A stretch of 64,000 bases of DNA. Origin: Sabellastarte sp. h YS-2021. Lineage: Eukaryota > Annelida > Polychaeta > Sabellida > Sabellidae. The position numbers and the translations under genes are program-made. Each line of letters begins with the position of its first letter. Positions within the stretch are counted from its first letter, which is position 1. The stretch covers positions 56,526,255 to 56,590,254 of the forward strand of contig OZ024933.1 of NCBI GenBank assembly GCA_964017235.1, read 5' to 3'. This document shows, in pieces, positions 1 to 12,700 of this stretch. The notes below the pieces were generated by a model, which was given only the letters and a program-made list of their open reading frames with translations, was not told where the DNA came from and made no database searches.

Positions 1-50
1 TTTAATGTCTGCGTGAGTATTGTTTTCATCCATGTTGTTTGGTTGGGTAG

Positions 51-191
51 GTGGCGGCGACAATAAACTTGTCTTGGACGTATTCCAGAAAGCATAAGGT
101 GTCGGATGTTGTTATTTGGTGGGGACATTGGTTAGGGGCTGCAGGTGTACAACGTCATGGTGTGACCCTTGCTTGGCCTTTGAAGTTTGAG
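51..191 (+). CDS. Possible exon edge of a neighbouring + strand gene
   Basis: A locally G/C-richer stretch follows a T-rich tract ending GGGTAG. Two readings are possible. One is an internal exon VAATINLSWTYSRKHKVSDV and on to PLKFE, then a donor-like GAG|GTAATG. The other is a terminal exon ending in GGDNKLVLDVFQKA and a TAA at about 106-108. Only one can be right and neither is recognised. It is listed because composition and splice-like edges differ from the AT-rich flank. Confidence 0.22.
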
Positions 192-3100
192 GTAATGCAA
201 ATAAGCATTTACTATGTACAATAATAAAAAGTCCAAAGTGAGCAATAAGGGTAATTTTAAGACTATAGAGAGAGACATTACTTCATTGTTTGAAGAATGT
301 AAACTGCTGAAATTTATTGGCATTGTACCATGATATAAGCATTTTAAATTTAACAATATGCTATATTTGCCAATATATTTTTTTTGTATAAGTACAATAA
401 AACAGCACAAAAAGGTACAAAATGTAACCATTGAAGGTTAATTCTAGTAAAATGTACATATAATTCTTTCTTGTTTCTGTTAAAACGGTTGTTTCAGAAA
501 AGATATAGGATACAATTATTTAGTTTGGATTAGTTTTAACCGGAAGTACGGAATAGCCTGTAAAAGCTTCTGATTCCGCTATTTCTTCTCTATTAAAGTA
601 AACTTGATATTTAATCTGTATTCTTAGTGAATAAATAATCAATCGATCAATCAATAACATTTATCCTATTTTGTATACTATGGTAATGTTCAATCTCCAA
701 GTATCATTATTTGTTGCAAACATTTAAGCCCAACTGTAGTTGTTTTTAACAAGATGAAACGGTGACAACATTTTGATATCTATTATATGTATCATTTTTT
801 GTCACCACTGGACACAGTTTGAATGTTGTAGATTGAAAAAAAATTAATTTCTTTCATTTTAAATTTTATTATATTCCCTTCCTGTTACAATTTCCATATG
901 GCAAATCATTGTAAGATTTAAACAAAATAATCGGTAATACAAAACAAAGTCCTGTGTTATTGTAAGATAAGTAAACCTATTTAAAATTGTTGATGACAAA
1001 CACATTGGTCTCATAATTAGGTATATATGCATGTAGTAGTTTTAATCGTATTTACATGTATATTTTTGTTTAAAGGCAAGTTTGTTCATACATACCCCAA
1101 AGGGCAAAATATATATCTACAATCATAGAAACTATTTTCTATTATTTTCATTAAAACGCTCTTTACAGTTTGGATAAATAGATTTTACCCATAGGAATAA
1201 GTTACATATTAAAGTGGGAAAAATCAGTTTAAAAGCATTTCAGTTATGGGTTTAGATATGTCCAGTTCTAGAACTTAAACAAAAACTTCCTTCGGATGAT
1301 ATTTCCCCAATGTGTCAACTGTTGTCAAATTTTTTGTCAAACACGATATTCATAAATTATCACATTCAGTATATTGTATCTTTCTAATTTCAGAGATGAC
1401 TCAATTATGAAGTAGTTAGAGAATGCTGAAATAAGAGGAAGTGGTCAGAAGATCTGTGCTTTAGATATGTAATTTTGTATAATATCTCTTTACAAAATAA
1501 TCACATCACTTTTTGAGATTTCATAGCCATTATTCTACGAATTATTTGCAACAAAAATGAAATGATTGTTTTCTAGTTTTTTAATCTATAAATTCACCAT
1601 AGCCATTTCGATTCACACAGTTAAAGAGTGAATACAAGCACTGTAGACAAGAGTCTACTGTTATCTATGGTATTCACTTTGGGTCAATAAAACATTATCA
1701 TTGGGGTGGATTTTGGAAACCTATTTGGCATGCAGGTTGAAGTTAGGTTGAACGTAATGTTTAAAAATAAGATAACAATACACATGATTTTCAGGTGGAT
1801 CCAACAAGTGAAATTAGATTGAATTCCAAAGGTAAAATCAGGGTCTCATTGAATGAAATTATGTTGAAGCTGCTTTTGGAAAATGCATATTTTGTGCTGT
1901 ACATATTTTAGGACAAGTAATGGCTTGTTCAGGTAGCAGTGTAGTAGCCAAACAAGTGGATGGGTACCTCCCTTGGAGCATCTCTGTCCGTCTGTGTGGA
2001 TAGCATATTCTGAAGGATGCTTCCCAGTCAGCTGACCTGTGCCCAAGGTGTCTTTGCGTCAACATATGTACTTACAAAATCTTAACATTCTGTCGCCTGT
2101 CACCAAGACATGTCAGGAGGTGGATCAAGACCAGATCAGATGTGCTACATCCTGTCATGAAGGCCCAACCATTCTTTCATTTTCCCAGTCCTGCCTTCCC
2201 AACACTAAAGTCAGTTAGGTTTGGTGGTGGTCAGCTAAAGTGGAACACTACCAGTGGAACACACCAATTACAGATGTTTATATGCAGTGATATTGGCTTT
2301 GTTCTTCAATTATGAAATGCATTTAGTGACTTTCAGTATTAATACTTCTTGATGTATTTTATATTGTATGTTTTACATTTTATGTTTTACATAATACCAC
2401 TGTTGATTCTGACCAGAGGAAGCCAGTACATACGAGTTGATCGAGATACTGCACTGTAAACTGCCATATAGTCCAGGGTTTGAACTGCTGAACTCAGAGG
2501 TGGGAGCAGAGTGTGTTACCCATCAACACCACCGATCACTCACGGAATGGGCGTACAAGGCAATAATTTATCAGCTTGATTAATGCCACACTAATTTTGT
2601 TTTGTTTGCAGTCTTCTTGGGAGAGGTACTTTCTATGATGTACAAATGTTTGATGGCAGCCTTGTATAATTATTTCTTAGTAGATAACTTCTTTTTGTAT
2701 GATGGTTAAAATGTGTGAATTACCCTCTGACTTTCTCTGATAAAACAGCCATGCACACAATATTGACTTTCATTGACCATGACCTGGTTAAACCTGGTAC
2801 AAAGTCCTTCCCTTGTGCACTGTCCTGAATATTTCCCTGTCGAAGCAAACTACTTTACTTCAAGTGAGAGTGTAGAAACCAGATAGTTATAAAATACAAT
2901 CATTCATTTCCTAAAAAAACATGAATAAAAAAAACTTATGAGCAAGTCTGTGGCCTGGTATGCAATGCCTAGACTAAATTTATCTGCAATAGCTATTAAT
3001 CTGTCAGCCCTTTGATACCTTACTGAGTCACCATCCTGCCTTGTTAACGTTTTCCCCCTTAACTGTTTTTTTTGTGTTGTTTTAATGTTTCGTGATTTTC

Positions 3101-3420
3101 ATATCTTAAGCTTACAACTTTATCAGTGATATTTAACAGTGTCAGAAGCTTAATCAATGTTAAAATTAATTTTTCCCATCTGTATGCTGTGTGAGATAGC
3201 CTAACTTATTTTGGTGACCACGTAAAATCTCAAGTAATGTTAACTTAGGTGTTGTAAAATGATGTACTTCTCAGTAACATCAATGTACAGTGATCTTATG
3301 TATTTAATTGTAAACTGTCACTTGATCTCAACAATTGTGTAGCATGCCAATAATCATATCATATAAAGGTTAATTATTTAATATTGGCAACTGATACCTC
3401 ATCTTCCGCAGACATGAATC
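192..3420. other. Intergenic AT-rich DNA, no gene recognised
   Basis: Short open frames near 1846-2065 and elsewhere lack motifs, splice sites or composition bias. The region separates the end of the mosaic gene from the window edge. Nothing else is supported. Confidence 0.5.
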
Positions 3421-3524
3421 TAAGTATTCAAAGAAAGAATAAAATTCATCTATTGAGGCCACTGGCGAAGGCCCCAGTGACAACCCCATACAGTTTCAGG
3501 GCTCAAAAATAATCTAATAAGCAT

Positions 3525-3541
3525 TTTATTTGACATTTATT
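3525..3541 (-). terminator. Two overlapping-range poly(A) signals for the mosaic gene
   Basis: TTTATT occurs on the + strand at 3525-3530 and 3536-3541, which is AATAAA twice on the minus strand. They lie 74-90 bp after the stop codon, a normal position for a short 3' UTR. Confidence 0.6.
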
Positions 3542-3614
3542 CCGTTGCCACAAGTGTTTTACTGGAGAACATTAAAAGATTATCACGTTTTGGGGTAAAG
3601 GTTCTTGATTTTCT

Positions 3615-3758
3615 TCAATTTGATACAGCATACAGCTCCACTTCACACAGATTCAGATAAGTCCGACTTGGGGAATACACCACCACAGTGGTACCTCTCA
3701 CTGGGAATACTTCACATTGAACATAGTTGATATCCCCCTCTCGTATTGTTTCATTAAG
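3615..3758 (-). CDS. Exon 14: terminal exon of fucolectin-type domain 2 with stop codon
   Basis: A 144-nt terminal exon after acceptor GTTTTTTTCCAG. It runs LNETIREGDINYVQCEVFPV to YLNLCEVELYAVSN and then TGA. CEVELYA is the typical last strand of this lectin fold, so the protein ends right at the domain boundary. Two AATAAA signals on the minus strand follow at about 3541-3536 and 3530-3525. Confidence 0.93.
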   Translation of the reverse strand, partial: LNETIREGDINYVQCEVFPVRGTTVVVYSPSRTYLNLCEVELYAVSN

Positions 3759-6700
3759 CTGGAAAAAAACACACACATCATCGTATTGAAATAATGCTGT
3801 TTTATGATACATTTATGTCAAAATCATTTCATGTTTACAGATAAGATTATGAGACAACTCCATTCAAACATAAAGCTCATCACCAAAAGTTTATCATAAG
3901 AAATTTGAAATTATCACTGTATTGGTAGCTTGGTAGGTAACTGTTGATTTACTTAGCTCACACTCCTTGCGAAGAAAGTCCAATTAAATTGTAGCTAAAA
4001 TACAAGTTTTGCAGTGCAATTACCATCCTTGGATTTTTGTAACAGTTGGGTAATACATCAAAGTAGGTACAAATAGTGCAGATATATTACGTTGCTGCAA
4101 AAACAATTTGATGTTTCAGATTTTGGGTTTTAAAAGCAATTGGATGACAGAAATTGCCAAAAAAAGCATGTTATCAGAGAAGCCTCAACAGCTTTTCACT
4201 TTAATCAAGTATGTTATTAAAGCTAATTTAATACTGATGACAGTATTGCAAGGGCAATTAATAAGACTATGTGTGGTTATTGTATCAGTTTTATCAGACT
4301 GAAAAGTTGCACTTTACTTACCGAACCACAGAGTTTGAAGTTCACCATTTCAGCAGCCATACCAACAGACGGAATATTGTTCAAGGTACCAACTTTTGCA
4401 TAGGCTGATCTTGAGGCTTTGTGAAATAAACAGTATTAATTGTATAATTATTTAACAAATGAAAGTATTTTTAAATAATGTGACGTTGATTTAATATTTA
4501 AATCATAAATATTTCTTTATGGAAAGTTTTAGTACTCCTGCTCAGTAGGTTGTTGTTTGGGCTATCATTTAATTGTTTGTTTGTCGTTACTAAAAAACGA
4601 AGGAACACATCTTTATGAATTTTGTTTTGATGTTGGCAGGGCCTGACCAAAGGAAGATGTGACTGAATTTTGGGAAAGATCTATATTATACTCTGGTTAT
4701 CCACAGTTTCAAGTGAATTGACAGTTTATTAACGCTCGACAAGAGGTCATTCTGTGTGTGCACCATTTTGCCCTAATAATTCAAAAACGGTAACACCAAT
4801 TGAGCTCAAATTTGGTGGACAGATATTTTTGGGGTACAACGGATTTCTCCAAATATCGTGTCATTTGATCAAAAATAAAAGTCAGGAGAGAGTTTTCTTA
4901 TTTTCAATTGGATATATACAGTGAAATCTGCTTCTTCATACAAACATAAAAAATCATTATAAAGACCGGAAGTGCGCAGACTACAAACAACAATGCAGTG
5001 CGCATAATTTTGTGTACAATTATCTGAGAATAAACTGGACGATCGCCGATATTACAGAATAAAACGATACAGACAAAATATAGTGCGACAACTGGGTGTG
5101 TACAGAAATATATTTACAATAATATTTATGGATTAATCAATGAAACCGGTCTTTATAATAGAAATAAAGTCCTCAGTTTTGTGACTTATAATCCCTGATA
5201 ATTCACAAATTTCCTGCGAATAACAGACTCTGGGGTTATGGACCTTTCCACGGTGTCAATCAAAATACCGCAAATCGGCATATATCCTATTTGCTACAAT
5301 GGCAACAACCAATCATTTCCTCCGATTTTCATTGGAACCATTTTGAATCACCAAAACGTGGCCATTTTTAGGGACATATTTGTAAATATTATTGCTTTCT
5401 GACAATGGAACAAAAAGAAACCACAGTGTAATTTCATAAAAAAATTATATCATCAATCCTACCTACTTTAAAATGTCTGAAATGTATATATATGTCCCCA
5501 AGCTTCCATTGTTTATATTTTACTGCAATGCACAAGGATTTGTTTTGATCAATAAATTGTTTATTTATTCATTTTATAATTTTTGTCACAATAAAGCAAA
5601 TATACTTTATTATATAATTTCTAATTATATGCTACATCCAATCATTTAAAATATGTGTTATTTCTCTTATATCTAGAAATACTCAATGTTTACATTTGAT
5701 TTCCCGCCATTTTCGCCATTTGTTTATCAGACAAGGCCTGACATGGAGTGAATTAGTGAATTGACAGTTTATTAACGCTCGACAAGAGGTCATTCTGTGT
5801 GTGCACCATTTTGCCCTAATAATTCAAAAACGGTAACACCAATTGAGCTCAAATTTGGTGGCCAGATATTTTTGGGGGTACAACGAATTTCTCCAAATAT
5901 CGTGTCATTTGATCAAAAATAAAAGTCAGGAGAGAGTTTTCTTATTTTCAATTGGACATATACAGTGAAATCTGCTTCTTCATACCAACATAAAAAATCA
6001 TTATAAAGACCGGAAGTGCGCAGACTACAAAAAACAATGCAGTGCACATAATTTTGTGTACAATTATCTGAGAATAAACTGGACGATCGCCGATATTACA
6101 GAACAAAACGATACAGACAAAATATAGTGCGACAACTGGGTGTGTACAGAAATATATTTACAATAATATTTATGGATTAATCAATGAAACCGGTCTTCAT
6201 AATAGAAATAAAGTCAATAAATTGTTTATTTATTTATTTTCTAATTTTTGTCATAATGAAACAAATGTACTTTATTATATTATTTCTTATTCCATGGTAC
6301 ATCCAATCATTTATAATGCATGTTATTTCTCTTAAAATACTAAATGTTTACGTTTGATTTCCCGCCATTTTCGTCATTTGTTTGTCAGACAAAACCTGAC
6401 ATGGAGACAACTAAAATACAGAAAACCAGGAAGTGGGCGTGGCCTATGGAACGGTCCAGTCCGAGGTTTTGTGATTTATGGACCGTTCCATAGGCCACGC
6501 CCACTTCCTGGTTTACGGTATTTTAGTTGTCTCCATGTCAGGCCTTGTCTGACAAACAAATGGCGAAAATGGCGGGAAATCAAATGTAAACATTGAGTAT
6601 TTCTAGATATAAGAGAAATAACACGTATTTTAAATGATTGGATGTAGCATATAATTAGAAATTATATAATAAAGTATATTTGCTTTATTGTGACAAAAAT

Positions 6701-9700
6701 TATAAAATAAATAAATAAACAATTTATTGATCAAAACAAATCCTCGTGCATTGCAGTAATATGTAAACAATGGCAGCTTGGGAACATATGTATGCATTGC
6801 GGACATTTTTAAGTAGGTAGGATTGATGATATAATATTTTTATAAAATTACACTGTGATTTCTTTTTGTTCCATTGTCAGAAAGCAATAATATTTACAAA
6901 TATGTCCCTAAAAATGGCCACGTTTTGGTGATTCAAAATGGGGCCGATGAAAATCGGAGGAAATGATTGGTTGTTGCTATTGTAGTAAATAGGATATATG
7001 CCGATTTGCAGTATTTTGATTGACACCGTGATTTCTTCCTCACAAATATTTGTCCAATCAGAATTGGACTCTGTGACGTAGGCAATGTAGCTGTAGTACA
7101 CCCTAATTACGTCACTTCATTCACTGGGTTGCGCACCTTTTTTATTTACCCGTTATGCTGGTGTTTCACTGGAGCCAACCCTGTAGCCGACCCTACAGCT
7201 CTTGGGTCGGTTGTGAAAGTCGTAGGATCGTATAAAAAAGGTTAAGAAATCTCCAACAGGACGGTACACTTACAGACCGGATGTGATGACTACCCCGACA
7301 AGACGTATGGTCGGGGACGTTTTTTACATGGCCAGTCATAGAAGTACTACAGCAAGTCCTAAACTCCTAACAGACAAGCTGGATCACAAGCATACGAGCG
7401 TTAGACAAACAGACAAACCAGGAGCATGTTCCTGACCCATGCCGACAGGACTAATTGATTTTGTGGGTCGGTATCTATAGCCAGGATCCAGAATTGGGAT
7501 CCATATCACACTATATAAACCCCTGTCACTAGGGATGTGACACTCATTTCCCACTTCAAAGATGACAGCAACACATCAAGAGGAACTGTTTGACAAGTTG
7601 AGGGTGCTTTGGTTTTTATTGAGTTGAGTATGTTATTATTCTTCATGATTTCAAGACACAGAAGACAGCAGAACCCAGCACCTGTCCAGCTAGCACCACC
7701 ATCACAGCCACAGCCCTCACCACGCAGAAGGAGGAAGCCACAGAATCCATGGGTTATGCCCAGCATACTGCAGAGAGAGGAGAGAGGGTGCTACAGAACA
7801 CTCTTGGATGAGCTAATTACAACTGCCATACCAGGCTACAGAAACTACTTTGGCTTTAGTTGATGCAGGGTACAAGTTCCTGTGGGTCAATGTGGGGGCC
7901 AGTGGGTCATCATCTGATGCTCAGATATTCAACCACAGCAAACTGAAAAGAAGAATTGAGAACGGAACCTTGGGACTACCACCACCTGAACCACTTTGAC
8001 TTGGGGGCCAGATCTACACTACTTTCTGCTGGGGGATGATGCCTTTGACCTTATGCCTTGGCTGGTCAAGTCATACAGCAGACGACAACTGACCAAAAAG
8101 GAGAGAATAGCTAACTACAGGACATCCAGGGGCAGGAGGGTGGTTGAGAACTCTTCTGGAATATGGGTGAGAAGATGCAGGGTGCTGACCACCATGGAGC
8201 AGAGATCAAAAGTTGTGAGAGACATTGTGTTAACATGTGTGGTGTTACATAACATGATGAGAAGCCATCGGGGGGGGGGGGGGGGGCAGACAGACCACCA
8301 ATACCAGCAGACAACATACAACCACCACAGAATAACCAGGGGGGAAGGGGCAGAATGAAAACGTCAGAAATCCATCCACGGAGGCCAGACATTAACGAGA
8401 CCTACTGAAAGACTACTTCAACAACCCTAGGGCACTGGCTGGGCAGGAATACAGAATTTAAGAAGACTGAGGGGAGAACAAGTTGTCATCAATCAGTGCT
8501 TTAAAGGACTACGCAAATAATCCAAGAACTTTTATTGCAAAAGTGTTACACAAACATTAAACTCAATTTTCAATCACTGTGAATCAAGACCAAATTATAT
8601 TTAAAAAAAAATGAAAAACAAATACTGTGGAAAATGTTATTGCAAAAATTTAACCCAGTCTCACACAGATTGAAACCCAAGTCCTCAAATGTCAAAATTC
8701 AAATGTCAAACCCACTTGAAATTCCCTTATTCCAAAAATAAATAATAATGATAATTTTATTCCTGTAAAAAAGACTGATTTTTAAGCATTTCCTGGTAGT
8801 TTCCTGTGTTGCTTCTGGAAGTTGAAATGTGGTGACCTGTTGAATTGCTGTGACCTGTTTCTTGCGTTCTTCAGTCTTGTACTGTATTTCACTGAGAAGT
8901 TTCACTGTCTCATTCCTGAAGGTACAAAAAGTCACACTCCTCCAGGTGTTCAATCTTGCAGAACGACTGTCTTGGACTTGGAGTAGGGTCCTGACATGCA
9001 CCCAGAAAACTGGAAATCATCGACCTCATCTGCTGGAAATGATCTAAAACTGGATCTGCAGGAGTGGTGGTGGCAACAGCGGATGGTCCTCGTGAAGGGC
9101 TTGTGCTCAATGGCTGATGAGTAACATCTGATGTCATGCTGATTTTCATCTCAGATTCAGACTCTCATGAAGTATCTAGAATGGAAGCTGTAGCTGCTGA
9201 AGGTCACACTGGTGACTTGAACACGGAAGACTTAGACACTCCCTTCCTTCTGATGTGACCTTGTAGAAAACTGAAACTGTCCTTCAACCAGGTCTGTCTT
9301 TTGGTGCTCTTCTCAGCGGCTTGTCCTGACTTTGTCTGAGTGAGCTTGCCATATGTGGTACTTTGAGTCATGAACCACTTTTTGACAGTGTTGACAGATA
9401 AGTTCCTGGAAGCTGGTAGTCTCTCCCAATGTCCTTCTTTCTTATGCTTGTCTTTGAACTTGCTTGTCTTTGAACTCTTTCTGTTAAACGAACTCCATGA
9501 TGGCTTCTTCGTCTGAATCACTCAGGAAAATGGACTTCATTTGACCCTTCTTCTGTCTGGATTGAGTTGATTCTAAATCAGTATCTGTGTCTGTTTGTGG
9601 TCGCTTTTCTCTCCTTTCCTGGCTCTCTTCCATCCTCTCTCTCTATCCTCTCTCTGTCCCTCTCATCCTGTTCCCTCATCTCTCCTCTCTCTCCCTTCTT

Positions 9701-12700
9701 CTCTCTATATCCTCAGCAGTATCTCCTAACTCAAACTGTGGTTGAGTATCTATGGGTACTTCAATCTTTTTACTGCCCCTTGACATGCTGATCAATTATA
9801 TGTACAGCTTTGGCATAAAAAAAACAAATAAAAAAAACAAACAAAACTTAAAAATAAAAGTGAAATCTCATAGAACAAATTTCACTCCCAGCCAAGCTCA
9901 AACTTAAACTAATTTGCAAAAAAAAATATGAAAAATTTAAAATCTAAAGCTGCACACCAGTTGTCTGTTGACAAGTCGAAGCTCAAATGAATGAAGTGTG
10001 TGTGCCAACTGGCCTTTTTGTAGAGACAGATTTGGATACTGACAGGCCGTAAGAAGCAAAAATATTGCCAGCCTGTTGGTTGCAGTTCCCAGCTTGTCTG
10101 TTACTGTTACAGGCCTGTTCGTTGTTGTTTACGGCTTGTCTGTTTCAGTTTAGGGCCTGTCAGTTATAAATATTCCTGATTCTAGGACCCACAGGGTAGT
10201 TCATTATCACATCATAGATCCTGTCCTCCTGCCCAGCCACTGTACCATGTGATTGACTGCTGATGTTTTGCCACTCTCAAGGGATTCCTGTGGTTTTCAT
10301 TAGGCGCTTTTACTGCAAGTACATTTGCTATGTCATCCACTGGGGTGGGTACCCTGACAACTCTGCCTTGGTGTGTCCTCAGCATGTTGTGCAACAAAAC
10401 ATATGTCAAAACAATGTCTTTGACACCTTTGGACTTTGCTCCACTGTGCCTAGTTGGACCCTGAATCTGCTTGCCAGGATTTCAAATGCATTCTCTGCGA
10501 CCCTTCTGCCTGGAGATTATGTAATTTGCTACTCTCTTCCTTTGTGAGTTGTATTCTGCTTTAGGCTTTCACTAGCTATGGCATCAGGGCAAACGCATCA
10601 TCACACAGCAAGAAGTAGTGCAAATCTGGCCCACCTTCCCCAGGGCTTCAGTGCTAGAAGCCCCAATGTGCTATCCTCGACCTTTTTCTTTAACCTGCTG
10701 TGGTTTAGTATTTGCGCATCTGTTGACGATCCACTTAACACAACATCTCCCCGCAGGAATCTGTAGTCTGTGCCGACCAAGGATAGCAGCATCAGGAATA
10801 AGAAACCCTTGTAGTTGTAATATTCACTCCCATGGCTTCCTCATGGTGACTTCCTTCTTAATGTGGTGGTGTATGGGTTCGCCAATGAAGTAAGAAAACA
10901 GCAGGATGCATCCTGACAAAATTCTGGTAAGTTTAAGCCAGGAGATTACTAAGCATACTTTTTCTTCTCTTTGAACAATCAGTGGAATAACCCAAGGTTT
11001 TTGTGGTTGTCCTCTTCTCCTGGGTGTTGGTGGGAGCTGTGGTGCAGGTACTGGCTGTATGGCAGGCAGTTGTCCTGGGTTATGATGAGTCCTTTTTGCC
11101 TGCAAATCAGAACAAAAATAATATTTATCTCAATAAAAATAACAGGGCCCAAACATTGAGTGTTTGAAGAAAGCCTCTCTGATGTGTAGCTAGCATCTTT
11201 GCAGTGATAAATGATGAGTTACAGCAGCCCGAAGGGGTTTATATAGCATTCATATAATCCCTGACTTCAGAAATTAATCAGTCCAATTTTGGTTGATTTG
11301 GACACTGCTCCAACCTTATCGGTTTGTCACCACAGCTTGTCCTGACCTGATATGACTTGCTGGTTAGGGGTATATGGCTTGTCCTGGTAGTTTTCCATCT
11401 AGTCTTGGAGAAAAGCACCCCTGTTCTATGCCAGCTCAGGAGTTGCTCCAGATAAGCTAGGCTGCACTACTTCCTGTTGGGGAGGTGAAAACGACTCAGA
11501 TTTTCCCTACGTGTTTTTTCTGGAATATGTCCCCGATCCCCATATCAGCTAACTGACTCTAGAGTTGTAGGGTTGGTTGTAGGGTGGGCTCCAGTGGAAC
11601 AGGCCCATAAATCTCATTTGACTGATTACTGTTGTGTTACATATATGGGCACTGTCTCTGTGCATTATTTGATCTAAGCTTTATATGTTTGTGTTAACAT
11701 CTAAAGTAAGGGAGTTATTGATTTTTGTGTTATAATGTTTATTGATCTATTTATAGACTGGAGGTAATCCCTCTAGGCAAACCTCAGTGATGTTATTTAT
11801 AGATTTGGGGGAAGCTTATAAGGTACCTGTAGGTTCTAGAACTTCCTCACTTGATCTAGTTACTGGTGTTAGTTTTATAAGACTCTAGATGCTTCTATGA
11901 ACATATATAAGGACTGTACACCTGACCACAAGATAACTTAGTATTCGCTGGCTATAACGAAGGCTATTGTGTCTTGGAATATACTATTCAAGCGGATATT
12001 TACATAAAGTGCTTGTGTTGCTGTGAACTTTTACTGGAGTAAACTGGATACATACTGGACATTACAGTTTTGCAAACTCTCTGAATATCTCTAGACAGAC
12101 ATTCTGTGTGATTGGATATAAAAAGGATAGCAGGATAAGGACATTTTGTGTTATTGAACATTGAACAGATCACAGGATACAGATATCTATGTGTGAGTGA
12201 ACATTGGACAGATCACAGGACAGCCCACAGGATGGTTTACAGGACAGATTGCTGGATACGGCGGATAAACTTAAAGGTCATAGGAAGCATTTTTCACAAA
12301 AATTGTAAATTTAACTTAATTCAATAGACAAACACCCTATAAGAATGAAAATGTGGTTTATTTTAAGAAATATATGGTACAAGAGCCATACATAGCATTA
12401 GAAAAGATATATATAATGAAGTGGAGTAAAAAGCCGACATATTGTTTTTCTTGTAGTAGATGATGACGTCACAGGTGCATATGGAAGTTCTGTTTAGTTG
12501 GAGATATAATGTATATATTTACAAACTGAAGAAAAAGAACATGTTTCTTTGAAGTTTTGCCAGAAAAAAAGCTCACTAGTCTTTACTTTTTCTATATGCT
12601 GTTTTTTCTCAAGTTTTACCTCATTTTTAACCAGTAACAGTTATAACAAACACAGGAGAAATACTTTAAGTACACTTGTCTTGGAAGGCACAAAGTGTAA

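Larger units (their letters stand above)
7156..11607. mobile_element. PIF/Harbinger-type DNA transposon, composite and inactive
   Basis: The ends are similar inverted repeats. The left begins TGCTGGTGTTTCACTGGAGCC and continues through CCGACCCTACAGCTCT; the right, on the minus strand, begins TGGGCCTGTTCCACTGGAGCC and continues through CCAACCCTACAACTCT. Flanking bases are TTA (7153-7155) and TAA (11608-11610), close to the family's TWA target site. Inside are a plus-strand transposase remnant (left), a minus-strand Myb/SANT-like ORF (centre) and a second, minus-strand transposase remnant (right). Each transposase arm has its own TATATAAACCCC box near its outer end. The pair of transposase arms in opposite orientation is unusual. 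Both are deleted or frameshifted, so no active protein is expected. Confidence 0.82.

Noticed and set aside
1846-2065. Two overlapping minus-strand open frames of 66-68 aa
   Set aside because: No motif, no splice context and no composition change; they overlap in different frames.
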